64,000 bases of DNA from Streptomyces polyasparticus (lineage in GTDB: Bacteria > Actinomycetota > Actinomycetes > Streptomycetales > Streptomycetaceae), in the NCBI RefSeq assembly GCF_014493765.1, contig NZ_JACTVJ010000015.1, forward strand, positions 26,060 to 90,059, given 5' to 3'. The position numbers and the translations under genes were made by a program. This document shows positions 25,004-33,570 of this stretch, piece after piece (within the stretch, counting starts at the first letter, position 1; each line of letters starts with the position of its first letter). The notes under the pieces are model-generated. The model had not been told where the DNA came from. It made no database searches and saw only the letters and a program-made list of their open reading frames with translations.

Positions 25004-26518
25004 ATGGCGTCCAGCCTGACGAAGCCTTCCGCCGCCGGCGAGAAGACCTTCTTCGGCCACCCCCGCGGCCTGGCCACACTCTTCATGACCGAGATGTGGG
25101 AGCGCTTCTCCTACTACGGCATGCGCGCGCTGCTCGTGATGTACCTGATCTCCGGTGGCGCCGATGCCGCGACCGGTTCCCAGGGCGGCGGCCTCGCCTA
25201 CACGGCGGCGGCCGCGACCGCGATCTACTCGGTCTACGTGTCGCTCGTGTACCTCTTCACGCTGCCCGGCGGCTGGTTCGGTGACCGCGTCTGGGGCGCC
25301 CGCAAGACGGTCGCCATCGCGAGCGTCGTGATCGTCGCCGGTCACGTCAGCCTCGCGCTGCCCACGCAGGTGATGTTCTTCGTCGGTCTGGCCCTCGTGG
25401 CCGTCGGCTCCGGCCTCCTGAAGGCCAACATCTCCACGATGGTCGGCCAGCTGTACACCGACCCGAAGGACGTCCGTCGCGACGGCGGCTTCACGATCTT
25501 CTACATGGGCATCAACCTCGGTGCCTTCGCCGCTCCGTTCGCGATCGGCATCCTCGGCGAGAAGGTCAACTGGCACCTCGGCTTCGGTCTCGCGGCCGTC
25601 GGTATGGCGCTCGGCGCCATCCAGTTCATGATCGGCTCGAAGCACCTGGCCCCGGTCTCCAGCGAGGTCCCGAACCCGCTGACCGCGCCCGAGAAGCGCG
25701 CCGTCATCACCAAGACGCTGGCCGCCATCGCCGTGACCGCCGCGTTCTACCTGGTCGTCGCCTTCACCGGTGTCTGGGACCTGACCCTCAACTGGGCGCT
25801 GCTCCCGATCACCATCATCGGCCTGGTCGTCCCGATCGCCGTGATCGCCCGCATCAAGTCCGACAAGGACCTGAACGGCGAAGAGCAGACCAAGATGAAC
25901 GCGTTCATCTGGTTCTTCGTGGCCGCGGCCGTGTTCTGGATGATCTTCGACCAGGGCGGCTCGACGCTGTCGATCTTCGGTGAGACCTCCACCGAGCGCT
26001 CGATCTTCGGCTGGACCATGCCGAACACGCTGTTCCAGTCGCTGAACCCCGGCTTCGTCATGATCTTCGCGCCGATCGTCGCCGCGATCTGGCTGGCCCT
26101 GGCCCGCCGCAACCGCGAGCCCGACACCGTCGTGAAGTTCTCGATGGGTCTGGTCATCATCGGCGCCTCGTTCTTCGTCTTCCTGGTCCCCATGGGCATG
26201 GCGGGCGAGGGCAAGGTCTCCATGTGGTGGCTGGTGCTCATCTTCCTGATGCACACCTTCGGTGAGCTGTGCCTGTCCCCGGTGGGTCTGTCCCTGACCA
26301 CCAAGCTGGCGCCCCGCAAGTACGCCGCCCAGATGATGGGTGTCTTCTTCCTCGCCGTCACCGCCGGTGACTCCGTGACCGGCATGCTCTCCATCGCCGG
26401 TGTGGACCTCAACGGCAAGGGCGTCGTCGCCCTGGAGGCCGCCGCCGCGGTCCTGGCCGGCTTCGCGATCTACATGTCGCGCAAGAAGGTCAAGTCCCTG
26501 ATGGGTGACGTCCGCTGA
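25004..26518 (+). CDS. Proton-dependent oligopeptide (POT/PTR) family transporter
   Basis: It imports di- and tripeptides with protons. The 504-residue protein has about 14 membrane segments and the POT signatures FMTEMWERFSYYGMRALLVMYL (the ExxERFxYY motif) and FTIFYMGINLGAFAAPF. Codon use is strikingly uniform (ACC, ATC, CTG, AAG nearly throughout), more so than its neighbours, which suggests high expression. ATG at 25004 follows AAGGAA. The long structured leader and the divergent two-component system suggest regulation. A strong terminator follows. Confidence 0.93.
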   Translation: MASSLTKPSAAGEKTFFGHPRGLATLFMTEMWERFSYYGMRALLVMYLISGGADAATGSQGGGLAYTAAAATAIYSVYVSLVYLFTLPGGWFGDRVWGARKTVAIASVVIVAGHVSLALPTQVMFFVGLALVAVGSGLLKANISTMVGQLYTDPKDVRRDGGFTIFYMGINLGAFAAPFAIGILGEKVNWHLGFGLAAVGMALGAIQFMIGSKHLAPVSSEVPNPLTAPEKRAVITKTLAAIAVTAAFYLVVAFTGVWDLTLNWALLPITIIGLVVPIAVIARIKSDKDLNGEEQTKMNAFIWFFVAAAVFWMIFDQGGSTLSIFGETSTERSIFGWTMPNTLFQSLNPGFVMIFAPIVAAIWLALARRNREPDTVVKFSMGLVIIGASFFVFLVPMGMAGEGKVSMWWLVLIFLMHTFGELCLSPVGLSLTTKLAPRKYAAQMMGVFFLAVTAGDSVTGMLSIAGVDLNGKGVVALEAAAAVLAGFAIYMSRKKVKSLMGDVR

Positions 26519-26557
26519 GGTAGCTCACGGATCGCGCGTCTCGTACGCCGCTCTCGA

Positions 26558-26597
26558 ACGAAGGGCCGTCGCACCACTCGGTGCGGTGGCCCTTCGT
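26558..26597 (+). terminator. Terminator after the peptide transporter
   Basis: Arms ACGAAGGGCCGTCGCACC (26558-26575) and GGTGCGGTGGCCCTTCGT (26580-26597) pair fully if two G-U pairs are allowed; loop ACTC; then GTTTCTC. Confidence 0.85.
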
Positions 26598-26632
26598 GTT
26601 TCTCCCGTGGACCGCGGCGCGCCCCGTGGACG

Positions 26633-27547
26633 ATGCGGGACATGCGCCTCCTCCCGCGCCGCCCGACCCCGCGCCACGCGCTTCCGCGCCGCACGTTCCC
26701 GCGCCACGCGCCGCACCACTCCTTCCCGCGCCTCTCGCTGCGCCGCGTCTCGCTCGCGCTGCTCGCCTGCGCGGGGCTGCTGTCGTCCTCCGCGGCTCCG
26801 GCCGTCTCCGATCCGGTCGTACGGAAGTTCTCCTACGGATCGCACGCACGGCAGACCGTCACCGTGTACGGGGACCACGGCCCGGCGCTCGTCATCGTGC
26901 ACGGCGGCTACTGGGCCGACGACACGGACTGGAGCCGCTGGGCGCGCTGGTTCGCCACGGAGGGCTTCCGCGTGTACGACGTGGACTACCGGCTCAACTC
27001 CGACGCCCGCTGGCCCGCACAGCGCACGGACGCCCTTGCCGCCCTCGACTGGGTGGCCCGGCACAGCGGCATGCGCCCGGTGGTGCTCGGCTCGTCCGCG
27101 GGCGGCCAGATCGCCACGGTCGCGGGCGGGTACGGGGAGGGCGCGTCCCGGGTACGCGGGGTCGTGGCGCTGTCGCCCGTGGCCACGCCGCGGCGGGCGT
27201 GGACGGACGGGGGCCGCGCCACGGCCTCGGCCAAGCAGCAGCGGCTGCGCAAGGAGGCGCGTCGGCTCGCGGGCTGCACGCCGTCGGTCTGCCCCGCGCA
27301 GTGGCGGTCGATGGCGGCGGCGACGTATGCGTCGGGTCCGGACGACGCCCCACTGTTCCTGGTGCACTCGGCCTCGGAGTTCGTGCCGCCGGCGCACTCG
27401 CGGGATCTGTCATCGGCCGCGCGGGGAGCGGGACTTGGCGATGTCACCGTCCGTACGGTGGCGGGCTCGGCGCACGGGGCGGCCCTGCTGTCGTCGGCCG
27501 CCGTGCGGGGTGCGGTGGTGGACTGGCTGCGGTCGCGGTCCGGTTGA
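26633..27547 (+). CDS. Secreted alpha/beta hydrolase (esterase/lipase type)
   Basis: The 304-residue protein has a long Arg-rich N-terminus and a hydrophobic stretch (VSLALLACAGLLSSSAAPA), so it is predicted to be exported; SLRRVSLAL is Tat-like but lacks a full consensus. The fold has the oxyanion motif IVHGGYW, the nucleophile elbow GSSAGGQ and a C-terminal His in GSAHGAAL; the Asp is probably in the DDAPLFLVHS strand region. The HGGxW motif places it near BD-FAE/kynurenine-formamidase-like esterases. The substrate is unknown. ATG at 26642 is an equally good start. Confidence 0.8.
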   Translation: MRDMRLLPRRPTPRHALPRRTFPRHAPHHSFPRLSLRRVSLALLACAGLLSSSAAPAVSDPVVRKFSYGSHARQTVTVYGDHGPALVIVHGGYWADDTDWSRWARWFATEGFRVYDVDYRLNSDARWPAQRTDALAALDWVARHSGMRPVVLGSSAGGQIATVAGGYGEGASRVRGVVALSPVATPRRAWTDGGRATASAKQQRLRKEARRLAGCTPSVCPAQWRSMAAATYASGPDDAPLFLVHSASEFVPPAHSRDLSSAARGAGLGDVTVRTVAGSAHGAALLSSAAVRGAVVDWLRSRSG

Positions 27548-27560
27548 GGGCGGGGCCTTT

Positions 27561-27666
27561 TCCCCTACCCGCCCCTTCCCGAAACCGGGGCTCTGCCCCG
27601 GACCCCGTATCCGAACTTCGTTCGGATGTCCTCAAGCGCCGGACGGGCTGGATACGCAGCCCGTCC
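27561..27666 (+). repeat. Dispersed intergenic element, copy C
   Basis: Box CCCGCCCCTTCCCGAAAC, hairpin CCGGGGC-TCT-GCCCCGG, hairpin ATCCGAAC-TTC-GTTCGGAT and the end box CTCAAGCGCCGGACGGGCTG occur in order. The end box is followed by its own complement (GGACGGGCTG 27641-27650 with CAGCCCGTCC 27657-27666), giving a third hairpin between two convergent genes. Confidence 0.85.
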
Positions 27667-27685
27667 GACACCGTTGGACCATCAC

Positions 27686-29050
27686 TTACTGCGTGCGTCG
27701 CCGCGGCATGAACGTGAAGACCGCTCCGCCGAGGAGGATCACCGTGCCGGCCACGAGGCCGAGCGCGCGCAAGGCGCCGTCGGACTCGGCGCCGGTCTCG
27801 GCGAGGTTGCCGCCGTCCGTACCGGCCGAGGCCGTGGAGCCGCTGTCGCCGCCGCCGGCCACTCCGCCGTCGTCCTTCACGTCGAGTTCGAGGGAGACGT
27901 TGGTCTTGACCGCCTTGCAGAGCACCTTGATGTCCTGCCCGCCCAGGTTGACGCTGATCGTCATGTCACCGGGGCTGAGGCCCACCTTGCCGTCCGCGCC
28001 CGGCTTGTAGGTGCCGGTCATGTCCGAGAGCGCGACCGGAGCGTCCTTCGGGATCTTCTCCTTGTTGGCCGGCCCCTTCACATCGACCGAGCCGGTCTCC
28101 GCGCCGCTCACCTTGATCTTCATCGAAGGTGCCATGGCGTTGGCCGGCAGCTCCATCGGCATCGTCATCAGACCCTTGGCGGTCGACACCGTGAGGTCGT
28201 AACTGTTGCCGTTCTTCTTGGCGTTGACGGTCGCCGCGCCCTTGATGTTCTTCTTCGGGCTGGGCGAGGCGCACTCGAAGTCGACCGTGGCCTCCTTGCC
28301 CTTGAAGTCGCTCCCGCCGCCGCCACCGCCCGCGTCGCCGCCGCCGGTCGAGGTCGTACCGCCGGCCGTCGTACCGCCGGCTGTCGTGCCACCGGCTGTC
28401 GTGCCACCGGACGTGGTCGTACCGCCGTTGTCACCGCCGCCCGTCGTGGTCGTGCCGCCGGAGGTGGTCGTGCCGCCGTTGTTGCCGCCACCGGTGGTCG
28501 GGGCGGGCTCGCCGGTGACCTTGACGGTGACCGCGGTCGGCACCTTCTCCAAGGGGACGCACTCGGTGTCCACGGTGAAGCCGCTGACCTTGGCGTTGAT
28601 GTTGTACACATCCGGCGTCAGGGTGAGGTCACCGGGCGCCGTCAGCTTGAACTTGCCCTTCATGTCGGCGAGTTTCATGTCGCCGCCCTTGGGGATGGCC
28701 GGGTTCTTGCGCGGCCCCTCCAGCTTGATGTCGCCCGTCTGCGCGCCCGCCGCCTTGATGGTGCCGGTCGGGAGCAGCGAGTCCGCGGGCAGATCGATGA
28801 TGTCGGGGTTCTTCGACGCGGCCTGGACGAATTTCCAGGTCACCTCGATCTCGTCGCCCACCTTCGCCTCGGCGGGAGCCGTGATGTCGGCGATCGACGT
28901 GCCCTCGATCGGGTCCGAGCCCATGCTCGGCGTGCACTTGGCCTTCCAGGTCGACTCTGCCGCCTGGGCGGGTGCCGCGGTCAGCAGTATTCCCGCGCCG
29001 CCGAGCATGAGCGCGACGCCCAGCGCGCTCACTCTCCTTTGAGTGTTCAC
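27686..29050 (-). CDS. Cell-wall-anchored surface protein with two related Cys-bracketed domains (LAETG)
   Basis: The 454-residue protein has a signal peptide (cleavage near AAPAQA), domain 1 (about residues 31-178, Cys39 and Cys164), a Gly/Thr-rich linker (181-249) and domain 2 (250-395, Cys260 and Cys378). A sorting signal follows: LAETG (416-420), a hydrophobic helix and RRRTQ. LAxTG is the class E sortase motif common in Streptomyces. Both domains share GAxTGxIK, IPKxxx and a MTGTYxP-like strand with the LPQTG protein at the head of the operon. GTG at 29050 overlaps the stop of the preceding gene (GTGA). The ligand is unknown. Confidence 0.82.
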   Translation of the reverse strand: MNTQRRVSALGVALMLGGAGILLTAAPAQAAESTWKAKCTPSMGSDPIEGTSIADITAPAEAKVGDEIEVTWKFVQAASKNPDIIDLPADSLLPTGTIKAAGAQTGDIKLEGPRKNPAIPKGGDMKLADMKGKFKLTAPGDLTLTPDVYNINAKVSGFTVDTECVPLEKVPTAVTVKVTGEPAPTTGGGNNGGTTTSGGTTTTGGGDNGGTTTSGGTTAGGTTAGGTTAGGTTSTGGGDAGGGGGGSDFKGKEATVDFECASPSPKKNIKGAATVNAKKNGNSYDLTVSTAKGLMTMPMELPANAMAPSMKIKVSGAETGSVDVKGPANKEKIPKDAPVALSDMTGTYKPGADGKVGLSPGDMTISVNLGGQDIKVLCKAVKTNVSLELDVKDDGGVAGGGDSGSTASAGTDGGNLAETGAESDGALRALGLVAGTVILLGGAVFTFMPRRRTQ

Positions 29051-30237
29051 GTAGTGCCCTTCCTCTCGGATGAAGCTGGTGGAGCTGGTGGATTGGGGCG
29101 GTTCTCTTGCGGTGCGGAGTGCTGTGCCGGTACGCCCGGCGCGGTGTCCGGGGTGAACCACGGCAGGGTGGCGGTGGTGCCGGTCCCGTTCGCGGCGGCC
29201 CCGGAGTTCTGGGGGGTGGGTACGGGTGCCGTCGCATCCGGATCGCCCTTGGGGCGTCCCGGCACACGCGGCTTCTTGTGCTCGCCGCCGACGCCCGACA
29301 AGGGCCCCCGCAGCTTCGGCAGCTTCGCGGTGACCTCCGCGAGCCGGCGTGACCTGTTGCCCTTGCGGGTGGGCCGCACCCGGTCGACCACGGCCATGCC
29401 GATACGGAACACGGCGGCCGGCACGACGATGCAGAGCAGGATCCAGAAGAGCGTCACGCCCCACGGCCTCGGCACACCCCACGGCTGCTCGGCGAGCACC
29501 TTGCCGCCGTACTGGAGGGAGACCAGATAGTCGCCGTGGGCGCCGGCGTCGAGCTGGACGGACAGTTCGACCTGGGCCTTCTGCCCCGGCGCGATGGTGC
29601 CCTTCCACTGCTGTTCCTCCCACTGCGGCGCGAAGACGCCGTGCGAGGTGCCGACTTTGAAGACGGGGTCCGTGACGGGTGCGGAGCCCAAGTTGCCCAT
29701 GGTCACGACGAGTTTGCGGCTCTGCGGGGAGCCGAACCAGTTGAGGATCCCGCTGTCGCCCTCGAACCGGGGCGCCGCGAGCACGGCGAGCCTGCCGCCG
29801 CTCGTACGGTCGGGAAGCGCCTTGACCGGATGGCCCGCGACCTTGAACGGCACCTGGGCCGTGGCCTTCTCGCCCGTCACGGTCGCCACATGGATCACAC
29901 AGGGGCAGGCCTTGGGCGGCTCGGCCACCGGGACCTTCTGCTTGAACTCGCCCTTGTCGCTGGTGTTGATGGCCACCCCGTCGGCGTTGGCGCAGCTCGG
30001 GGTGCCGCCGATCATGTTCTGGCCGCAGATGAGGATCGTCACCAGGGCGCCGGGCTTCCATCCCTTGCCGCTGACGGTGACCTCGCCGCCCTTGCCCGCC
30101 TCTTCCTTGTCGACGGATATGGACGGTTTCTCCGCGGCGGCGGCGCCCGGCGCCGGGAGCGTGACGAACGCCAATGCCGCCAAGAGCGCGGCCACCAGCG
30201 GGCTCAGCCACTTCGAGCGGTAGCGGTCGACGTTCAC
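29047..30237 (-). CDS. Secreted/membrane protein with Ig-like domain and C-terminal membrane anchor
   Basis: The 396-residue protein has a signal peptide (LVAALLAALAFVTLPAPG), then KPSISVDKEEAGKGGEVTVSGKGWKPG, the start of an IPT/Ig-like beta sandwich with a CGQN...PSC pair and a CPC motif. A second beta-rich region follows (RKLVVTMGNLGSAPVTDP). One membrane helix (WGVTLFWILLCIVVPAAVF) lies at about 275-293, and a Pro/Thr-rich cytoplasmic tail ends the protein. It has no sorting signal. GTG at 30237 overlaps the stop of the gene upstream by four bases. Together with its neighbours it probably forms one surface complex. Confidence 0.75.
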   Translation of the reverse strand: MNVDRYRSKWLSPLVAALLAALAFVTLPAPGAAAAEKPSISVDKEEAGKGGEVTVSGKGWKPGALVTILICGQNMIGGTPSCANADGVAINTSDKGEFKQKVPVAEPPKACPCVIHVATVTGEKATAQVPFKVAGHPVKALPDRTSGGRLAVLAAPRFEGDSGILNWFGSPQSRKLVVTMGNLGSAPVTDPVFKVGTSHGVFAPQWEEQQWKGTIAPGQKAQVELSVQLDAGAHGDYLVSLQYGGKVLAEQPWGVPRPWGVTLFWILLCIVVPAAVFRIGMAVVDRVRPTRKGNRSRRLAEVTAKLPKLRGPLSGVGGEHKKPRVPGRPKGDPDATAPVPTPQNSGAAANGTGTTATLPWFTPDTAPGVPAQHSAPQENRPNPPAPPASSERKGTT

Positions 30238-31253
30238 TTCTTCTCTCCCGTCCCTGCGGAAACCAACTCGCGCTGTCCGTCCTCTGGTTGCAGCTCTGCG
30301 GTGAACGCTTCGAGCGCGCGTCTGCGCCGTACGGTGAAGACCGCGAGCCCCGCACAGCCGGCGACCAGCGCGCAGCCGCCCGCCACCGCGGCCCAGGGCA
30401 CCAGGCGCACCTCGGCGGCCTCGCTGTCCTTGCCCGCGCCGTCCGCGGAGACCGTGAGTTCCACCCGTACGGAATCGAAGGCGGGCCGGTCCGTCCAGGG
30501 TTCGGTGAGCGTGATCTCGCGGCCGGGCAGGAGCTCCACCGGCAGCGGGCGCGCGGGGCGGTCGAGCACCTCGCCGAAGAGGCCTTCGGCGTGCACGGCG
30601 AGCTTCGGTGCGAGCACCGTGTTGCCGCGGTTCACCAGGGAGTACGTGATGGTGTCGCCGTCGACGGACACATCCTCGACGGTGACCGCGGACAGCGTGG
30701 GCCCGCTGACCCGCAGATGCACCCGCACCCCCATCTTGCGCTCGCCCGCCTGGGCGATGACGGCCGCGGGATGGTCGCCCGGCATCGCGCCCTCGGGCAC
30801 CGCCACCGAGAACGGCACGCGGGCGGCGGTGTGTGGCGGGATCTTCACCTCGTCGTCGGCGAAACGCAGCCAGCTCCCCGCGTCCTGCGGCTTGTCGGTG
30901 CCCTTGGTGTCGCGCACCGCGAAGGAGCCGTCCGCCCGGTTGTAGGCCTCGGCGGCCCGCAGCTTCACGACGGTGGGCTCGGAACCCGGGTTCGTCACCG
31001 TGACGCTGTCCTCGAGGACCGTGCCCGCCGCCCCCTCCATGTAGAAGTAGGGCCGCCCCTCTCCGGCAGCGCCTCTGCCGCTGCCGGAGGAGGGGGCGAT
31101 GGACCACGTGGGGTCCTTGTCCTTGGCGGACACCGCGCGGTCCTTCGCGGACACCGCGCGCTCCGCCGATGCCGCCGCGCCGCCCGTGGGCAGCCCTACG
31201 AGACCCGCGACAGCGAGCAGGCATACGGCGGCGCTACGGTGACCGGACAGCAT
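30234..31253 (-). CDS. DUF916-like secreted protein with C-terminal membrane helix
   Basis: The 339-residue protein has a signal peptide, then WSIAPSSG...YFYMEGAAGTVLEDSVTVTNPGSEPTVV, which resembles the DUF916 (WxL-interacting, peptidoglycan-binding) beta sandwich. A second beta domain (LAPKLAVHAEGLFGEVL) and a membrane helix near residues 285-307 precede a short basic cytoplasmic tail. The ATG at 31253 follows GGAG with six bases between. DUF916 proteins in Firmicutes hold WxL surface complexes on the wall; an equivalent role here is inference. It is the second gene of the operon, 56 bp after the LPQTG gene. Confidence 0.75.
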   Translation of the reverse strand: MLSGHRSAAVCLLAVAGLVGLPTGGAAASAERAVSAKDRAVSAKDKDPTWSIAPSSGSGRGAAGEGRPYFYMEGAAGTVLEDSVTVTNPGSEPTVVKLRAAEAYNRADGSFAVRDTKGTDKPQDAGSWLRFADDEVKIPPHTAARVPFSVAVPEGAMPGDHPAAVIAQAGERKMGVRVHLRVSGPTLSAVTVEDVSVDGDTITYSLVNRGNTVLAPKLAVHAEGLFGEVLDRPARPLPVELLPGREITLTEPWTDRPAFDSVRVELTVSADGAGKDSEAAEVRLVPWAAVAGGCALVAGCAGLAVFTVRRRRALEAFTAELQPEDGQRELVSAGTGEKK

Positions 31254-31309
31254 CGGCGGCTCCAAGTGCGGTTCTTCGCGGGCGCGTTGAGCGGGCGCGT
31301 TGTGTTGAC

Positions 31310-31993
31310 CTACCGGCGGGCCGCTTGGTTGCGCCGGGTCAGCCACAGAACGCCGCCGGCACCGACGAGCAGCACCGTGCCGCCGAGCGTACCGAGCGCG
31401 ACCGCGGAGTCCTGCGGACCGGTCTGCGGCAGTTCCGAGCCGCCGGCCGGAGCGCTCTGGGAGTCGCCGGCCGTGCCGCCGCCGCCCGCGCCCTTGACGT
31501 CCATTTCGAGGGACGGCTTGGGGTTGTTCTTCGCCGTGCACGTGGTGGTGGTCGACATCGCCGAGATGGTGAGCGTCCCCGCGGTGAAGGTGACCTTGCC
31601 GCTGCCCTTGGGCGTGTACGTGCCCGTCATCGGATGGATCTTGATCGGCGCGTTGGCCGGGATGGTCTCCGGATTGCCGCCCGCCGAGACCTTGATCGTG
31701 CCGCTTTCGGCACCGCCCAGCTTGATCTGGGCGCTGGGCTTCATCACGCCCTTCTCGAGAGCGATCGGGCTGGACGAGACACCCTTGTTGAACGTCATCG
31801 TGATCTTGTAGCCGCTGCCGGCCTTCTCGGCCTTGATATCGACCGGTGAGACCGCGCTTTTCGGACCGATCGGCGTCTTGCAGTCGTAATTGACGTCCAC
31901 CACGGTGGCGTGAGCAGCGGGGGCGGCCAGCAGTACCGCCGAGCCGGCCAAGGCCGCGGCTAGAAGCGCGGCGGCGCTTTTCTGGTACGACAC
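31310..31993 (-). CDS. LPQTG cell-wall-anchored surface protein, single Cys-bracketed domain
   Basis: The 227-residue protein has a signal peptide (LLAAALAGSAVLLAAPAAHA), one domain bounded by Cys38 and Cys152, and a classical sorting signal LPQTG (188-192) with hydrophobic helix and RRNQAARR. The domain contains IKLGGAESGTIKV, IPANAPIKI and MTGTYTPKGSGKVTFTAGT, which recur twice in the last gene of this operon. It is the first gene of the four-gene surface operon transcribed leftward. Sortase itself is not encoded in the window. Confidence 0.85.
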   Translation of the reverse strand: MSYQKSAAALLAAALAGSAVLLAAPAAHATVVDVNYDCKTPIGPKSAVSPVDIKAEKAGSGYKITMTFNKGVSSSPIALEKGVMKPSAQIKLGGAESGTIKVSAGGNPETIPANAPIKIHPMTGTYTPKGSGKVTFTAGTLTISAMSTTTTCTAKNNPKPSLEMDVKGAGGGGTAGDSQSAPAGGSELPQTGPQDSAVALGTLGGTVLLVGAGGVLWLTRRNQAARR

Positions 31994-32226
31994 CTCGAAT
32001 TCCCCTCATGCCGGGAGTGAAGGCCATCGGCACCTGGAGCCTTGCCCCTGCAGGTTACTGACGGCACATCAGATTGGGCGCTCAAGGTACGCCCGGGGCC
32101 AAGACATGGGAAGACAAACAACGAGGCGGTTTGGTGGAGGCGCTTGACCTGCGCTTTTGGGCTCGTTGACAAGAGTTCAGCAGCGAAAGGAGGTTCGAGC
32201 GGCGCCGTTTCGAAGGCGTGAAAGGG

Positions 32227-32721
32227 TTATACGGGTGAGGCGAGTTCGGCCCACACCGTCTTGCCCGCGACCCCCGGGGTACGCACAACGCCCCAGTCGA
32301 GACAGAGGCGTTGGACGATGAACATGCCGTGCCCGCCGGGGCGGCCCGCGCGGTGCGGTGTGCGCGGTGCGGGATCGCCCGTGCCCTGGTCGCTCACTTC
32401 GAGACGGAGCACTTTGCCGTCGCTGCCGATCCACAGCTCGCGGGCGCCCTCGGCATGCAGACAGGCGTTGGTGACGAGCTCCGAGACGACCAGGAGGACA
32501 TCCTCGGCGGCGGCGCGGCGGTCGGCGGTCGCGGCGGGCAGCCAGCCCCACTCATACAGGGCCTGCCGGGTGAAGTCACGCGCGAGGGGCACGACGCCGC
32601 TCTCGCCCGCAAGGCTCAGCCTGCGCACCAGATGGCGGGCGGGCGCTGCATCCGCGTCCGGGCCGGCGGCGCCGGACTCCGGACCGCGGTCGCCCGGCGA
32701 GAGGGGCCGGGTGGTGCTCAT
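32227..32721 (-). CDS. prsI: Anti-sigma factor, RsbW-like HATPase
   Basis: The 164-residue protein belongs to the RsbW/SpoIIAB ATP-binding serine kinases that hold a SigB-type sigma factor. It has the N-box region EDVLLVVSELVTNACLHAEG, LEVSDQGTGDP (G1) and GGHGMFIVQRLCLDWG (G2). The start at 32721 follows GAGGTG. Its neighbours are the antagonist (32917-33285) and the sigma factor (33571-34530). In S. coelicolor the corresponding trio is named prsI-arsI-sigI; I assign the name by this remembered synteny and by domain type. Confidence 0.8.
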   Translation of the reverse strand: MSTTRPLSPGDRGPESGAAGPDADAAPARHLVRRLSLAGESGVVPLARDFTRQALYEWGWLPAATADRRAAAEDVLLVVSELVTNACLHAEGARELWIGSDGKVLRLEVSDQGTGDPAPRTPHRAGRPGGHGMFIVQRLCLDWGVVRTPGVAGKTVWAELASPV

Positions 32722-32916
32722 CAGCGCTTCACCTCACCGATTCACCAGTCGTAGTTACTACGGGGCCACCAGCCCCTGACAACAGTTCCGCTGCGTCTCC
32801 TGCCCGCCCGCGCCGTACGAACACCCACTTTTCCCCTGAGGAAAATGTGATGCGGATTACGTACTGGTCACAGCAAGGGCAACGGCCGATAACGAAGGCC
32901 GCCGAGACGGCCGGAG

Positions 32917-33285
32917 TCACTCCACGAGCGCGGCCTCGATGTCGGGGTGAACGGTGAAGACCGCCTCGGCCCCGGTGATCTCGAACACCCTGGCCACCAC
33001 CGGCTGCATCCCCGCCAGATGCACCCCGCCACCTTCGGCCTCGGCTTTCAGGCGGGCGCCGAGCAGGACGTTGAGTCCGGTGGAATCACAGAACTCCAGG
33101 CGCGAGCAGTCCACGACGAGCCGGGTGACCCCCTCGGCGATCGCCTGCTCCAGTGGCTCGCGCAACAGATCCGCGGTGTGGTGATCGAGCTCACCCGCGG
33201 GCACGAAGACAGCACTGCTGCCCACGCTCCGCACACCGACCTGAAGCCGGCCCCGATGTGCGCTGCCGACCGTGCCGCGGTCCAT
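32917..33285 (-). CDS. arsI: Anti-anti-sigma factor, STAS domain
   Basis: The 122-residue protein is an RsbV/SpoIIAA-type antagonist that binds the anti-sigma factor when unphosphorylated. The phosphorylatable Ser68 lies in FCDSTGLNVLLGARL, the canonical context. ATG at 33285 follows AGAGGAGCGGC. The ORF can be extended 87 residues upstream, but that part has no similarity and no start signal. It is transcribed toward the anti-sigma gene, with 195 bp between them, so separate promoters are possible. Confidence 0.85.
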   Translation of the reverse strand: MDRGTVGSAHRGRLQVGVRSVGSSAVFVPAGELDHHTADLLREPLEQAIAEGVTRLVVDCSRLEFCDSTGLNVLLGARLKAEAEGGGVHLAGMQPVVARVFEITGAEAVFTVHPDIEAALVE

Positions 33286-33570
33286 GCCGCTCCTCTTTCG
33301 CTGCGTCCCGAGCTGATGCCCCCCATCCGGCGAAGAGTCCTGCGGACTCTCGCCGACCCCTCTGAACATACGCCTTCTGTACGACGTGGGGTACCCGAAC
33401 AACCTCATGATTTCGGACAATTCGGTTGTAATCGCACTTGCAAGGGGGTGAGGGAACCGGGTAGGCCTAGAAGAAGACCTGTTCACCACGGCCGGCTTCG
33501 GAGGCGCCGCACACCGCACAGTGCACGTATTGGCATCGGCAGCCATATGCCGAGAACGATGGAGGACACC

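Noticed and set aside
27626-29530. Long + strand ORF (634 codons) across the surface operon
   Set aside because: It is a high-GC shadow of the LAETG and Ig-like genes; low-complexity composition and no domain or start signal.
33388-33396. GGGGTACCC as a SigB-type promoter for sigI and arsI
   Set aside because: GGGTAC fits a -10 on both strands, but no GTTT-like -35 lies 14-16 bases upstream on either strand.
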